This document shows, piece after piece, positions 24,186 through 33,190 of a DNA stretch of 64,000 bases (its first letter is position 1; each line of letters opens with the position of its first letter). The stretch spans positions 4,538,501 through 4,602,500 of the forward strand of contig NZ_CP165727.1 of NCBI RefSeq assembly GCF_041200175.1, in the 5' to 3' direction. Both the position numbers and the translations under genes were made by a program. The notes under the pieces are model-generated. The model ran no database searches. It was given only the letters and a program-made list of their open reading frames with translations, and was not told where the DNA came from. Source of the DNA: Streptomyces sp. R33. Its GTDB lineage: Bacteria > Actinomycetota > Actinomycetes > Streptomycetales > Streptomycetaceae.

Positions 24186-25691
24186 GTGGACGTAGCTTTG
24201 GCGCCAGAGACGTTGGCGCGCTGGCAGTTCGGCATCACCACCGTCTATCACTTCCTCTTCGTCCCGCTGACGATCTCTCTCGCGGCGCTCACGGCAGGTC
24301 TCCAGACCGCCTGGGTGCGCTCGGGGAAAGAGAAGTACCTCAGAGCCACGAAGTTCTGGGGCAAGCTTTTCTTGATCAATATCGCCATGGGTGTCGTCAC
24401 GGGCATCGTGCAGGAGTTCCAGTTCGGCATGAACTGGTCCGACTACTCGCGCTTCGTCGGTGACATCTTCGGGGCCCCGCTGGCCTTCGAGGCGCTCATC
24501 GCCTTCTTCTTCGAGTCGACCTTCATCGGCCTGTGGATCTTCGGCTGGGACAAACTCCCGAAGAAGATCCATCTGGCCTGCATCTGGATGGTCTCGATCG
24601 GCACCATCCTCTCCGCGTACTTCATCCTCGCGGCCAATTCCTGGATGCAGCACCCGGTCGGCTACCGGATCAACGAAGAGCGGGGCCGGGCCGAACTCAC
24701 CGACTTCTGGCTCGTCCTCACCCAGAACACCGCGCTGACCCAGTTCTTCCACACCATCACGGCGGCCTTCCTGGTCGGCGGCGCCTTCATGGTCGGCATC
24801 TCCGCCTTCCACCTGGCCCGCAAGAAGCACGTCCCCGTGATGCGGACCTCCCTGCGGCTCGGCCTGGTCACCCTGATCATCGCCGGCATGGGCACCGCCA
24901 TCAGCGGTGACCTGCTCGGCAAGGTGATGTTCAAGCAGCAGCCGATGAAGATGGCCGCCGCAGAGGCCCTCTGGGACGGCGAGGCGCCCGCGCCCTTCTC
25001 CGTCTTCGCCTACGGAGACGTCGAGAAGGGCCACAACAAGGTCGCCATAGAGATCCCGGGCCTGCTGTCCTTCCTGGCCAATGACGACTTCACCTCCTTC
25101 GTCCCCGGCATCAACGACGTCAACAAAGCCGAACAGGAGAAGTTCGGGCCCGGCGACTACCGGCCCAACATCCCGGTCGCGTACTGGGGCTTCCGCTGGA
25201 TGATCGGCTTCGGCATGGCCTCCCTCGGCATCGGAGTGCTGGGGCTCTGGCTCACCCGGAAGAGGTTCATGCTGCCGCCGGGCCTGCGCACCGGCGAGGA
25301 CGAGGTCCCGCACCTGGTCCTCTTCAAGAAGGCACTGAGCCCCCGGTTCACCACCTGGTACTGGATCGTCGCCCTCTGGACCATGGGCTTCCCGCTCATC
25401 GCCAACTCCTGGGGATGGATCTTCACCGAGATGGGCCGCCAGCCCTGGGTGGTCTACGGAGTCCTGCGCACCCGCGATGCGGTCTCGCCCCACGTCTCCC
25501 AGGGCGAGGTGCTCACCTCGATGATCGGCTTCACGCTCCTGTACGCCGTGCTCGCGGTGATCGAGGTCAGGCTGCTGGTGAAGTACGTCAAGCTCGGGCC
25601 GCCCGAGCTCACCGAGGCCGACCTGAACCCGCCCACCAAGATCGGCGGGGACGACAAGAACCCCGACCGGCCGATGGCCTTCTCGTACTGA
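24186..25691 (+). CDS. cydA: Cytochrome bd ubiquinol/menaquinol oxidase subunit I
   Basis: CydA, 501 residues, is the haem-bearing subunit of the high-affinity terminal oxidase in the cytoplasmic membrane; in Streptomyces the donor is menaquinol. Visible landmarks are the haem-ligand His near residue 22 (YHFLFVPLT), the highly conserved FEALIAFFFESTFIGLWIFGWD, a short Q-loop region and GRQPWVVYG. GTG 24186 follows GAAGGAG. It begins the cydA-cydB-cydDC operon and sits 85 bases downstream of a Rex operator. Confidence 0.97.
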   Translation: MDVALAPETLARWQFGITTVYHFLFVPLTISLAALTAGLQTAWVRSGKEKYLRATKFWGKLFLINIAMGVVTGIVQEFQFGMNWSDYSRFVGDIFGAPLAFEALIAFFFESTFIGLWIFGWDKLPKKIHLACIWMVSIGTILSAYFILAANSWMQHPVGYRINEERGRAELTDFWLVLTQNTALTQFFHTITAAFLVGGAFMVGISAFHLARKKHVPVMRTSLRLGLVTLIIAGMGTAISGDLLGKVMFKQQPMKMAAAEALWDGEAPAPFSVFAYGDVEKGHNKVAIEIPGLLSFLANDDFTSFVPGINDVNKAEQEKFGPGDYRPNIPVAYWGFRWMIGFGMASLGIGVLGLWLTRKRFMLPPGLRTGEDEVPHLVLFKKALSPRFTTWYWIVALWTMGFPLIANSWGWIFTEMGRQPWVVYGVLRTRDAVSPHVSQGEVLTSMIGFTLLYAVLAVIEVRLLVKYVKLGPPELTEADLNPPTKIGGDDKNPDRPMAFSY

Positions 25692-25709
25692 GGCTGAGGG
25701 GACCACACC

Positions 25710-26711
25710 ATGCAACTCCATGACGTCTGGTTCGTGCTCATCGCCGTCCTGTGGACCGGCTACTTCTTCCTGGAGGGCTTCGACTTCGGGGTCGGCGTAC
25801 TGACCAAGCTGCTCGCCCGCGACCGCAAGGAGAAGCGGGTCCTGATCAACACGATCGGGCCCGTGTGGGACGGCAACGAGGTCTGGCTGCTCACCGCCGG
25901 CGGGGCGACCTTCGCCGCCTTCCCCGAGTGGTACGCCACCCTCTTCTCGGGGTTCTACCTGCCGCTCCTGGTCATCCTGATCTGTCTGATCATCCGCGGT
26001 GTCGCATTCGAGTACCGGCACAAGCGGGACGAGGACCGGTGGCAGACCAACTGGGAACACGCGATCTTCTGGACCTCGCTGATCCCCGCGTTCCTGTGGG
26101 GCGTGGCCTTCGCCAACCTCGTGCGCGGCGTGAAGATCGACGAGCACATGGAGTACGTCGGCAGCCTCTTCGACCTGCTCAACGTCTACTCCCTGCTCGG
26201 CGGCCTCGTCACCCTCACCCTCTTCACCTTCCACGGAACGGTGTTCACCTCGCTCAAGACGGTCGGTGACATACGGGAGCGCTCGCGTGCGCTGGCGACC
26301 CGGCTGGGTGCGGTCACCGCCGTGCTGGCACTGGTCTTCCTGATCTGGACCCAGGTCTCGCGCGGTGACGGCAAGAGCCTGATCGCCATGGCCGTCGCGG
26401 TCGTCGCACTGGTCGGGGCGCTCGCCTTCAACCTGGCGGGCCGTGAGGGCTGGTCGTTCGCCCTGTCCGGGATCACCATCGCGGCCGCGGTCGCGATGCT
26501 CTTCCTGACGCTCTTCCCGAACGTGATGCCGTCCTCGCTGAACGACGCTTGGAACCTCACGGTCACCAATGCCTCGTCCAGCCCCTACACCCTGAAGATC
26601 ATGACCTGGTGCGCGGGAGTGGCCACTCCGCTCGTCCTGCTCTACCAGGGCTGGACCTACTGGGTGTTCCGCAAGCGGATCGGTACGCAGCACATCGTCG
26701 ATGCGCACTGA
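25710..26711 (+). CDS. cydB: Cytochrome bd oxidase subunit II
   Basis: CydB, 333 residues with about nine transmembrane helices. The conserved N-terminus reads WFVLIAVLWTGYFFLEGFDFGVG and is followed by GPVWDGNEVWLL and EWYATLFSGFYLPL. It partners CydA in the cytochrome bd complex. The gene begins 18 bases after cydA with an AGGGGA ribosome site and is 34 bases from cydDC, consistent with a single transcript. Confidence 0.97.
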   Translation: MQLHDVWFVLIAVLWTGYFFLEGFDFGVGVLTKLLARDRKEKRVLINTIGPVWDGNEVWLLTAGGATFAAFPEWYATLFSGFYLPLLVILICLIIRGVAFEYRHKRDEDRWQTNWEHAIFWTSLIPAFLWGVAFANLVRGVKIDEHMEYVGSLFDLLNVYSLLGGLVTLTLFTFHGTVFTSLKTVGDIRERSRALATRLGAVTAVLALVFLIWTQVSRGDGKSLIAMAVAVVALVGALAFNLAGREGWSFALSGITIAAAVAMLFLTLFPNVMPSSLNDAWNLTVTNASSSPYTLKIMTWCAGVATPLVLLYQGWTYWVFRKRIGTQHIVDAH

Positions 26712-26745
26712 TCCCTGACCGTCCTGCCCGACCCTGCTCTGGGGG

Positions 26746-29700
26746 ATGTTTCACGTGAAACCGATCGACCCGCGCCTGCTCCGGTACGCCCGCTCCACCC
26801 GCCTCTTCCTGGCGGCCGTGGTGGCCCTGGGACTTGCGGGGGCGGGGCTGGTCGTCGGTCAGGCGATGCTGATCGCCGAGATCGTGGTCGGCGCCTTCGA
26901 GCAGGGACTGGACGGCGAGGCGCTGCGAACACCGCTGCTGCTGCTCGCGGCCGTGGCGCTGGGCCGCGGCCTGCTGGCGTGGCTCACGGAGCTCGCCGCC
27001 CACCGGGCCAGTGCGGCGGTCAAGTCGCAGCTGCGTGGCCGGCTGCTGGACCGGGCCGCGGATCTGGGGCCCGGCTGGCTGAGCGGACAGCAGACCGGGT
27101 CGCTGGTGGCGCTGGCCACCCGGGGCGTGGACGCCCTCGACGACTACTTCTCGCGCTACCTGCCCCAGCTGGGCCTCGCGGTGGTCGTCCCGGTGGCGGT
27201 CCTCGCCCGGATCGTCACCGAGGACTGGGTGTCGGCGGCCATCATCGTGGTCACCCTGCCGCTGATCCCGCTCTTCATGGTGCTGATCGGCATGGCCACC
27301 CAGTCCCGGATGGACCGCCAGTGGCGGCTGCTGTCCCGCCTGTCGGGGCATTTCCTGGACGTGGTGGCCGGGCTCCCGACGCTGAAGGTCTTCGGCCGGG
27401 CCAAGGCGCAGGCCGAGTCGATCCGCAAGATCACCGATGAATACCGGCAGGCGACGGTACGGACCCTGCGCATCGCCTTCCTCTCCTCGTTCGCCCTGGA
27501 ACTGCTGGCGACGCTCTCGGTGGCGCTGGTGGCCGTGACCATCGGCATGCGGCTGGTCCATGGGGACCTCGATCTGTACACCGGGCTGGTCATCCTGATC
27601 CTGGCGCCCGAGGCGTATCTGCCGCTGCGCCAGGTCGGGGCGCAGTACCACGCGGCCGCCGAGGGTCTGGCAGCCGCGGAAGAGATCTTCGAGGTACTCC
27701 AGACGCCGGTCGCCTCCCGGGGCGGTGCGGTCCCGGTGCCGGCCGCAGGGCTGCGGATCGAGATGGACGGGGTCGCGGTCCGCTACGAGGGCCGGGGCGA
27801 GGACTCACCGGGGCCGGTCTCGCTGGCGGTCGGACCCGGAGAGTGCGTCGCCCTCACCGGGCCCAGCGGAGCGGGCAAGTCCACGCTGCTCCAGGTGCTG
27901 CTGGGCTTCGTGACGCCGACCGCGGGGCGGGTGCGGATCGCGGGCGTGGACCTCGCGTCGCTGTCGCTCGAGGAGTGGCGGGAGCGGATCGCGTGGGTGC
28001 CGCAGCGGCCGCACCTGTTCGCCGGGACGATCGCGCAGAACGTGCGGCTGGCGCGGCCGGATGCGTCAGCGGACGCGGTGGCCGAGGCGCTGAAGGACGC
28101 CGGTGCGTGGGAGTTCGTGGCCGCGCTGCCGCGCGGTGTCGACACCGAGCTCGGCGAAGGCGGGGTCGGGCTGTCCGCCGGACAGCGCCAGCGGCTGGCG
28201 CTTGCGCGGGCGTTCCTCGCGGACCGGCCGGTGCTGCTGCTGGACGAGCCGACCGCGGCTCTCGACGGAGAGACCGAGGCGGCCGTGGTCGACGCGGTAC
28301 GACGCCTCGCGGTGGGGCGGACCGTGCTGCTGGTCGTCCACCGGCCGGCGCTGCTGGCCGTGGCCGACCGCGTGGTGCGGGTGGGTCCTGCGGAGCTCCT
28401 GTCCCCCGCCCCTCCCGCCCGGCCCGCGGCCGCGCCGGGAACCTCCGGCGGGTTTGGCGGCGACCGCAACGGGCCGTCCGGTCCCGGGGAGTGGATTCTC
28501 GGCAGCGCCCCCGAACGGGCGGCCAAGGCCGGCGGCGCAGACGCGGGCGGGGGCGACCCGCTCCGGCGGGTCCGCGCCGTGGCCAAGGCCTGGCAGGGGC
28601 GGTTCCGACTCGGTCTGCTGCTCGGGGCGCTGGCCGTCGGGTGCAGTGTCGGGCTGATGGCCGTCTCCGGGTGGCTGATCTCACGGGCCTCGGAACAACC
28701 GCCGGTGCTCTATCTGATGGTGGCGGTCACGGCCACCCGGACCTTCGGGATCGGGCGGGCCGTGTTCCGGTACGCGGAGCGGCTCGTCTCCCACGACGCC
28801 GTGCTGCGGATGCTCGCCGACCTGCGGGTGTCAGTGTTCCGTCGGCTGGAGCGCATTGCGCCCGCCGGCCTGCGGGAGCAGCGGCGCGGAGACCTGCTGG
28901 CCCGTCTGGTGGCCGATGCGGACACCCTCCAGGACTACTGGCTGCGCTGGCTGCTGCCGGTCGGCACCGCGGTACTCGTCGGCACCGGCTCGGTCGCCTT
29001 CACCGCGTGGCTGTTGCCCGGGGCAGGGGCCGCGCTCTTCGTCGGGCTGCTGGCCGCCGGGGTCGGGGTGCCGCTGGTCAGCGGGGCCTGCGCCCGGCGG
29101 GCGGAGCGGCGGCTTGCGCCGGCCCGGGGCGAACTCGCCACCCGGGTGGCCGATCTGCTGACGGGGACGGCCGAGCTGACCATCGCCGGCGCGCTGGCCG
29201 GCCGCAAGGACGCCGCGAAGCAGAGCGACCGGACGCTGACGTCCATCGCCGCACGGGGAGCCGTTGCCACCGGGCTCGGCAGCGGGCTCTCGGCCCTCGT
29301 GTGCGGCCTGACCGTGGTGGTCGCCGCGGCCGCGGCCGCGAACGCCGTCCACGACGGCCGGCTGTCCGGGGTGACCATGGCGGTGGCCGTGCTGACCCCG
29401 CTCGCCGCCTTCGAGGCGGTCAACGGCCTTCCGCAGGCCGTCCAGTACCGCCAGCGGGTGCGCCGCAGCGCCGAGCGGATCCACGAGGTCATCGACGCTC
29501 CCGTCCCGGTCGCCGAGCCGGAGCTGCCGGCCGCGGTACCCGCTTCTCCGTTCCCGCTGCGACTGACCGGACTCGCCGTCCGGCATCCCGGGCAGGAGCA
29601 GGACGCGCTGCACGCGATGGACCTGACCCTGGAGGCCGGCCGGCGGATCGCGGTCGTCGGCTCCTCGGGTGCCGGCAAGACCTCGCTGGCCCAGGCCCTG

Positions 29701-30306
29701 CTGCGGTTCCTGGACCCGCACGAAGGCGCGTACACCCTGGGCGGGACCGATGCGCGCACGCTCGACAGCGACGAGGTCCGCCGGATCGTGGGCCTCTGCG
29801 CCCAGGACGCGCACCTCTTCGACAGCTCGGTACGGGAGAACCTGCGGCTGGCCAGGACCGGGGCGAGCGAGGAGGAGCTGCGACAGGCCCTGGCGGCGGC
29901 CCGGCTGCTGGAGTGGGCCGACGGGCTTCCCGACGGGCTGGACACCCTGGTCGGCGAGCACGGCGAACGGATCTCCGGCGGCCAGCGCCAGCGCCTGGCC
30001 TTGGCCAGGGCGCTGCTCGCCGACTTCCCCGTCCTCGTCCTCGACGAGCCGGCCGAGCACCTGGACCTGGCGACCGCGGATGCCCTGACGGCGGATCTGC
30101 TCGCCGCGACCGAGGGCCGCACCACCGTGCTGATCACGCACCGGCTGGCGGGTCTGGAGGCGGTCGACGAGGTGCTCGTACTGGACCGCGGATCGGTCGT
30201 GCAGCGCGGCACGTACGCGGAGCTGGCCTCAGCCGAGGGACCGCTGCGGAACCTGCTGGAGCGGGAGCGGGCGGCCGACGGGATCCTCGCCGGCTTTCCC
30301 CGGTAA
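26746..30306 (+). CDS. cydDC: Fused cytochrome bd assembly ABC transporter CydDC
   Basis: A 1186-residue fusion of CydD (residues about 1-560) and CydC (about 600-1186), each a six-helix membrane domain plus an ATPase. Walker A motifs are GPSGAGKST and GSSGAGKTS; signature motifs are LSAGQRQRL and ISGGQRQRL; Walker B motifs are LLLDEPTA and LVLDEPAE. CydDC exports reductant (glutathione or cysteine in E. coli; another thiol likely here) and is needed for cytochrome bd assembly. The single-polypeptide form is usual in Streptomyces. The ATG is part of a parS-containing sequence, so the product begins MFHVKP. Confidence 0.96.
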   Translation: MFHVKPIDPRLLRYARSTRLFLAAVVALGLAGAGLVVGQAMLIAEIVVGAFEQGLDGEALRTPLLLLAAVALGRGLLAWLTELAAHRASAAVKSQLRGRLLDRAADLGPGWLSGQQTGSLVALATRGVDALDDYFSRYLPQLGLAVVVPVAVLARIVTEDWVSAAIIVVTLPLIPLFMVLIGMATQSRMDRQWRLLSRLSGHFLDVVAGLPTLKVFGRAKAQAESIRKITDEYRQATVRTLRIAFLSSFALELLATLSVALVAVTIGMRLVHGDLDLYTGLVILILAPEAYLPLRQVGAQYHAAAEGLAAAEEIFEVLQTPVASRGGAVPVPAAGLRIEMDGVAVRYEGRGEDSPGPVSLAVGPGECVALTGPSGAGKSTLLQVLLGFVTPTAGRVRIAGVDLASLSLEEWRERIAWVPQRPHLFAGTIAQNVRLARPDASADAVAEALKDAGAWEFVAALPRGVDTELGEGGVGLSAGQRQRLALARAFLADRPVLLLDEPTAALDGETEAAVVDAVRRLAVGRTVLLVVHRPALLAVADRVVRVGPAELLSPAPPARPAAAPGTSGGFGGDRNGPSGPGEWILGSAPERAAKAGGADAGGGDPLRRVRAVAKAWQGRFRLGLLLGALAVGCSVGLMAVSGWLISRASEQPPVLYLMVAVTATRTFGIGRAVFRYAERLVSHDAVLRMLADLRVSVFRRLERIAPAGLREQRRGDLLARLVADADTLQDYWLRWLLPVGTAVLVGTGSVAFTAWLLPGAGAALFVGLLAAGVGVPLVSGACARRAERRLAPARGELATRVADLLTGTAELTIAGALAGRKDAAKQSDRTLTSIAARGAVATGLGSGLSALVCGLTVVVAAAAAANAVHDGRLSGVTMAVAVLTPLAAFEAVNGLPQAVQYRQRVRRSAERIHEVIDAPVPVAEPELPAAVPASPFPLRLTGLAVRHPGQEQDALHAMDLTLEAGRRIAVVGSSGAGKTSLAQALLRFLDPHEGAYTLGGTDARTLDSDEVRRIVGLCAQDAHLFDSSVRENLRLARTGASEEELRQALAAARLLEWADGLPDGLDTLVGEHGERISGGQRQRLALARALLADFPVLVLDEPAEHLDLATADALTADLLAATEGRTTVLITHRLAGLEAVDEVLVLDRGSVVQRGTYAELASAEGPLRNLLERERAADGILAGFPR
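26748..26761. other. parS: parS site overlapping the cydDC start codon
   Basis: Perfect GTTTCACGTGAAAC. It begins at the G of the cydDC ATG (26746-26748) and encodes residues 2-5 of the protein, so ParB binding and translation initiation share the same bases. Confidence 0.95.
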
Positions 30307-30330
30307 AAGGGACTAACTAGTCTCAAGGGC

Positions 30331-32067
30331 ATGTCAGTGCAGGAGTCGCAGGAACCGCCGGAGTCACCACCCGGAACGCCTGACCCGCTGGAGGTGGCCA
30401 CCCGGGCCACCCGCAGTCTGCAGGGCCTGTCCACCGAGCTCACCGCCCGGGTGCCGCAACTGCTGGAGGCCATGCGCTCGGTCGGCACCGGCCTCGAACT
30501 GCACTCCACCCTCGACCGTATCTGCGAGACCGCGGCCGAGCTCGCCGACGCCCGGTACGCGGCGATCGGCGTCGTCGACACCGAGGGGCGCGGACTGTCG
30601 GACTTCGTCACCTTCGGCATCGACGCCGAGACGGCGAGGAGGATCGGGCATCGGCCCGACGGGAAGCGGGGTCTGCTCGGCGCGCTGATCTCGCACCCCG
30701 ACACGGTGCAGCTCGCCGATCTGACGAAGGATCCGCGCTCGGCCGGATTCCCGCCGCACCACCCGCCCATGAAGACCTTCCTCGGCGTCCCGATCCGGGT
30801 GCAGGGAGAGATCTTCGGCAATCTGTACCTCGCCGAGAAGAACGGCGGCGGCCAGTTCAACGACTACGACGTCCACATGGTCCGGGTCCTGGCCACCGAG
30901 GCGGGGATCGCCATCGGCAACGCCCGGCTCTACGAGGCCGCCACCCAGCGGGAGCGGTGGATCGACGGTTCGGTGGCCGTCACGACCGCCCTTCTGTCCG
31001 GCGGGGACGCGGACGATGCCCTGGCGGTGGTGGCCGAACAGGCCCGCCATCTGGCCGACTCCGCCGCCGGGATCGTGATGCTGCCGGCCGAGGAGGGCGG
31101 GATGGAGATCGTCGCCGTCTCCGCCGAGAATCCGGCCACCTCGCTCGGCCTGGTGATCCCGGCCGAGAGCCCGGTGGTGGCGAGGCTGTTCCAGGGCGAG
31201 CCGGTCTTCGTGGACGACGCCGCCTCCGACCCCCGCATGATCAGTCGGCTGACCAGCCAGTACGGGCCTTGCATGATGCTGCCGCTGCACAGTGGCGGAC
31301 GGGTGCTGGGTGCGCTGGTGACCCCGCGGGCCCGCGGCGAGAGGCCGTTCAGCGAGTCCGAGCGGACCCTGGCCACCCAGTTCGCCTCCCAGGCGGCGCT
31401 CGCGCTGATGATGGCCGAGGCGCAGCGCGACCGGGAGAGGCTCGCCGTGTTCGAGGACCGCGACCGGATCGCCCGGGACCTGCACGACCTGGTCATCCAG
31501 CGGCTGTTCGCCACGGGGATGATGCTGGAGGGCGCCCAGCGGCGGTCCGTCGTCCCCGAGGTCGTCTACGGTGTCGGCAAGGCCGTGGACGAGCTGGACG
31601 TGACGATCCAGGAGATCCGCACCGCGATCTTCGCGCTCCAGCAGGGACCGGCCGAGGCCCCCTCGGGGCTGCGCACCCGGGTCCTGCGAGAGATCAACAT
31701 GGCCGCGGTGCCATTGGGTTTCAAGCCGGCGCACCGGTTCCTCGGCCCGATCGACGCGGTGGTCGGCGAGCTGGTGGGCAAAAACCTGATCGCGGCGCTG
31801 CGCGAGGCCCTGTCGAATGCCTTCCGGCACGCGGAGGCGTCCCGGATCGAGGTGGTCGTGGACTGCACCGGCGCGCTGGCCGACGGGAGGCCCGGGGTGC
31901 GGCTGGAGGTCGCCGACGACGGCGTGGGCATTCCCGAGGGCGGCCGGCGCAGTGGGCTGCGGAACCTGCGCAGGCGGGCCGAGTCGCTGGGCGGGTCGAG
32001 CTCGTACGGCCCCGGTATCGGAGAGGACGGCAGCGGGACCACCCTGGTGTGGGAGGCCCCGCTCTGA
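30331..32067 (+). CDS. GAF-domain sensor histidine kinase (DevS/DosS-like, orphan)
   Basis: A 578-residue cytoplasmic kinase: two GAF domains (about residues 55-200 and 225-365), a HisKA_3 dimerisation helix with the phosphorylated His in RDLHDLVIQ near residue 384, and an HATPase domain with NAFRHAEA (N box), VADDGVGIP (G1) and a C-terminal GTTLVW. This matches the redox/oxygen-sensing DevS/DosS class. No response regulator is adjacent. It starts 24 bases after cydDC and may be read from the cyd operon, but a TAGTCT box 7 bases before the ATG suggests an additional leaderless promoter. Confidence 0.9.
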   Translation: MSVQESQEPPESPPGTPDPLEVATRATRSLQGLSTELTARVPQLLEAMRSVGTGLELHSTLDRICETAAELADARYAAIGVVDTEGRGLSDFVTFGIDAETARRIGHRPDGKRGLLGALISHPDTVQLADLTKDPRSAGFPPHHPPMKTFLGVPIRVQGEIFGNLYLAEKNGGGQFNDYDVHMVRVLATEAGIAIGNARLYEAATQRERWIDGSVAVTTALLSGGDADDALAVVAEQARHLADSAAGIVMLPAEEGGMEIVAVSAENPATSLGLVIPAESPVVARLFQGEPVFVDDAASDPRMISRLTSQYGPCMMLPLHSGGRVLGALVTPRARGERPFSESERTLATQFASQAALALMMAEAQRDRERLAVFEDRDRIARDLHDLVIQRLFATGMMLEGAQRRSVVPEVVYGVGKAVDELDVTIQEIRTAIFALQQGPAEAPSGLRTRVLREINMAAVPLGFKPAHRFLGPIDAVVGELVGKNLIAALREALSNAFRHAEASRIEVVVDCTGALADGRPGVRLEVADDGVGIPEGGRRSGLRNLRRRAESLGGSSSYGPGIGEDGSGTTLVWEAPL

Positions 32068-32105
32068 TGTGCCGGAGCCGGCTCGCGCCGGCCCCACGCT
32101 CGTGC

Positions 32106-32972
32106 CTACCGCTGGTGCGCGGCGCGTTCCGCGAGGATGCGCTCGATGACGACGGCGACGCCGTCCTCGTTGTTGGCGACCGTACGGCCGGAGGCGGCCG
32201 CGATCACGGCCGGGTGGGCGTTGCCCATCGCATACGAGGTACCTGCCCAGCTGAGCATCTCCACGTCGTTCGGCATGTCCCCGAAGGCGACGACCTCGGC
32301 GTGGGAGATGCCGCGCTCGGCGCAGCACAGCTCCAGGGTGCTGGCCTTGGAGACGCCCAGCGCGCTGATCTCCAGCAGGGCGGTCGGGCTGGAGCGGGTG
32401 ATCGACGCGTAGGTGCCGGCGACCGAGCGGGCGAGCGTCAGGAACTCGTCCGGGGCGAGCTCGGAGTGGTGTGCGAGCAGCTTGAGGACGGGAGCGGAGG
32501 TGTCGTCCGCGTCTTCCTGCAGCAGCTTCTCGGCGGTGGCCACTTGGGCGCCCGGGTCCTGGAAGAAGGGCGGGTACAACGGCTCGTAGTTGATCCCGGT
32601 GGTCATCTCGACCGCGAAGGACGTGCCCGGGGCGGCAGCCCTCAGGGTCTCCACGACCGTCATCGCCGTGGCCCGCGGCAGCGCCCGGACCTGTACGAAT
32701 TTCCGGCCGGCGTGGAGATCGACCACCGCGGCCCCGTTCGCGCAGATCGCCAGGCCATGGCCGTGGACATGGTCGCTGACCACGTCCATCCAGCGGGCAG
32801 GGCGGCCGGTGACGAAGAAGACCTCGATCCCGGCCTCCTCGGCGGCGGCGAGGGCGGCGACCGTGCGGAGCGAGACGGATTTGTCGTCGCGCAGCAGGGT
32901 GCCGTCGAGGTCGGTGGCGATGAGCCGGGGAGTGGGGGTTGGCCCGTCCGGGCGCTGGGGAGCCGAGGTCAC
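32106..32972 (-). CDS. Cof-type HAD-IIB phosphatase
   Basis: A 288-residue sugar-phosphatase-like HAD enzyme. Motif I is IATDLDGTLL, motif II FFVTGRPARW, and motifs III/IV are in SKASTLELCC and AFGDMPNDVEML; the large C2B cap lies between. Substrates in this group are sugar or nucleotide phosphates. GTG 32972 begins close to the fold; ATG 32990 is an alternative. A second gene of the same type lies at 49307-50119 with near-identical motif order, so the two are paralogues. Confidence 0.9.
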   Translation of the reverse strand: MTSAPQRPDGPTPTPRLIATDLDGTLLRDDKSVSLRTVAALAAAEEAGIEVFFVTGRPARWMDVVSDHVHGHGLAICANGAAVVDLHAGRKFVQVRALPRATAMTVVETLRAAAPGTSFAVEMTTGINYEPLYPPFFQDPGAQVATAEKLLQEDADDTSAPVLKLLAHHSELAPDEFLTLARSVAGTYASITRSSPTALLEISALGVSKASTLELCCAERGISHAEVVAFGDMPNDVEMLSWAGTSYAMGNAHPAVIAAASGRTVANNEDGVAVVIERILAERAAHQR

Positions 32973-33095
32973 GCACCCATCTTCGCCCATGGCCCCCGCG
33001 GTGACGGCCCGGGGCCGGGCCGGGCCGCGCGCCGGATGGCGATCTTTCTCCCCCGGCTACCTGCCCGCGGGCTCCGTCCGGAGGGACCCCAGGTG

Positions 33096-33109
33096 CTCCC
33101 ACGTGAAAC
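33096..33109. other. Degenerate parS-like half site
   Basis: CTCCCACGTGAAAC matches parS at 11 of 14 positions and keeps the right half ACGTGAAAC. It sits 27 bases before the first of two perfect sites, at nearly the same spacing as the pair itself. Confidence 0.4.
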
Positions 33110-33122
33110 GGGGACGGCTGAT

Positions 33123-33136
33123 GTTTCACGTGAAAC
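33123..33136. other. parS: parS site (ParB-binding), first of a close pair
   Basis: Perfect GTTTCACGTGAAAC in the divergent spacer between the Cof phosphatase and the LLM oxidoreductase gene. Confidence 0.95.
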
Positions 33137-33150
33137 ATCAGGCGGCCGGC

Positions 33151-33164
33151 GTTTCACGTGAAAC
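33151..33164. other. parS: parS site (ParB-binding), second of a close pair
   Basis: Perfect GTTTCACGTGAAAC 28 bases from the previous copy. It covers the position expected for the -35 region of the LLM gene, whose -10-like TAGTCT is at 33178-33183. Confidence 0.95.
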
Positions 33165-33190
33165 ATGGGCAGGGCCGTAGTCTCGAAGAC

